Shown here: in pieces, positions 44,893-45,007 of the stretch
Position numbering within the stretch: position 1 is the stretch's first letter
Layout of the letters: every line of letters starts with the position of its first letter
NCBI GenBank assembly: GCA_018267135.1
Contig: JAFDZA010000027.1
Coordinates: forward strand, 1-45,007
Source: Bacteroidota bacterium
Lineage (GTDB): Bacteria > Bacteroidota > Bacteroidia > Cytophagales > Cyclobacteriaceae
DNA: 45,007 nt
Direction: 5' to 3'
Notes under the pieces: generated by a model
Databases searched by the model: none
Seen by the model: the letters and a program-made list of their open reading frames with translations, nothing else
What the model was told of the DNA's origin: nothing
Position numbers and translations under genes: made by a program

Positions 44893-45007
44893 TCAAGTAA
44901 TAAGTGCAACTTTTAGTTTTCGTAAAAATACAGCATTTGGGGTTTGATAGTTAAATTTTCGTACAGGTCTTTCGTTGATCATTTTTTCTACTTGGCTTAC
45001 ACGTTTG
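44893..45007 (-). CDS. IS30-family transposase, C-terminal fragment
   Basis: On the minus strand, the last 37 codons of a transposase are seen, entering from the right edge of the window and ending with the TGA at 44893-44895. The readable peptide includes INERPVRKFNYQTPNAVF and ends KVALIT. The pattern NxRPxKxxxYxTPxxVF is the C-terminal hallmark of IS30-family DDE transposases, and KVA(F/L)IT is a common ending in Bacteroidota members. The terminal inverted repeat should lie around 44870-44915, which overlaps the gene end. The rest is outside the window. Confidence 0.8.
   Translation of the reverse strand, partial: KRVSQVEKMINERPVRKFNYQTPNAVFLRKLKVALIT

Noticed and set aside
1..45007. Defence system, prophage or CRISPR array
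   Set aside because: No nuclease, methylase, helicase, toxin-antitoxin pair, phage structural gene or regularly spaced repeat array was seen.

Overview
The window reads as a chromosomal segment of a free-living member of the Bacteroidota, most likely of the Cytophagales type. Evidence for this: two secreted proteins carry C-terminal type IX secretion sorting domains; lipoproteins are common; the NagB-like/PIG-L fusion, the YfhO protein and the DnaG without zinc ligands are of Bacteroidota type; most genes lack a Shine-Dalgarno sequence; and a few TAnnTTTG-like promoter elements can be found. Nearly all of it is intact, densely packed housekeeping and carbohydrate-metabolism DNA. I see no prophage, CRISPR array or recognisable defence island. 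Both ends run into mobile-element sequence: IS21-like terminal repeats on the left and the C-terminus of an IS30-family transposase on the right. The window may therefore be one contig that ends at repeats.

Layout. 1-576: IS remnant, then a long AT-rich regulatory region with two pairs of LacI-type operators. 577-3603: a LacI-family regulator with a TTG start and a NagB-like/PIG-L fusion (amino-sugar metabolism). 3749-8534: a lipoprotein, a TerB-like/FHA-like/ABCG-like transporter fusion and a YdcF-type protein. 8555-13113 (minus): dnaG, then ribBA, a small secreted protein and surE tightly packed. 13184-15119 (minus): a CAP-domain protein and a dimethylformamidase-like lipoprotein. 15403-16757: the Fe-S carrier pair mrp and a NifU-like gene. 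16860-23806: a T9SS-exported pappalysin-like protease, ddl, an orphan PASTA protein and a second T9SS substrate. 23790-25599: a site-2 protease on the minus strand, tRNA(CAU) on the plus strand, and an NTF2-like lipoprotein. 25706-31369: YfhO, a GH20 hexosaminidase, a DUF4440-type lipoprotein, a VOC protein and an SRPBCC protein. 31388-32365 (minus): YitT. 32490-36800: galK, an SSS sugar/Na+ symporter and a broken FtsX-like permease. 36908-41294: three tandem amidohydrolase-like genes. 41393-44857: a Y-family polymerase, then kdsB and an RsmF-type methyltransferase on the minus strand. 44893-45007: the IS30 transposase end.

Functional links. The GH20 enzyme releases GlcNAc from chitin- or peptidoglycan-type glycans, while the regulator and NagB/PIG-L pair 25 kb away would act on the phosphorylated amino sugar. 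galK and the SSS symporter form a sugar uptake and phosphorylation unit. Ddl and the PASTA protein both point to peptidoglycan. Mrp and the NifU-like protein act together in Fe-S cluster delivery.

The observations most worth a second look are the matched operator pairs in front of the LacI/nagB operon, the amidohydrolase trio in which only the middle copy keeps the metal-binding histidines, the TerB-like/ABCG fusion, the tRNA(CAU) whose conserved T54-A58 pair is reversed, and the decayed FtsX gene. I did not find a convincing new multi-gene system.
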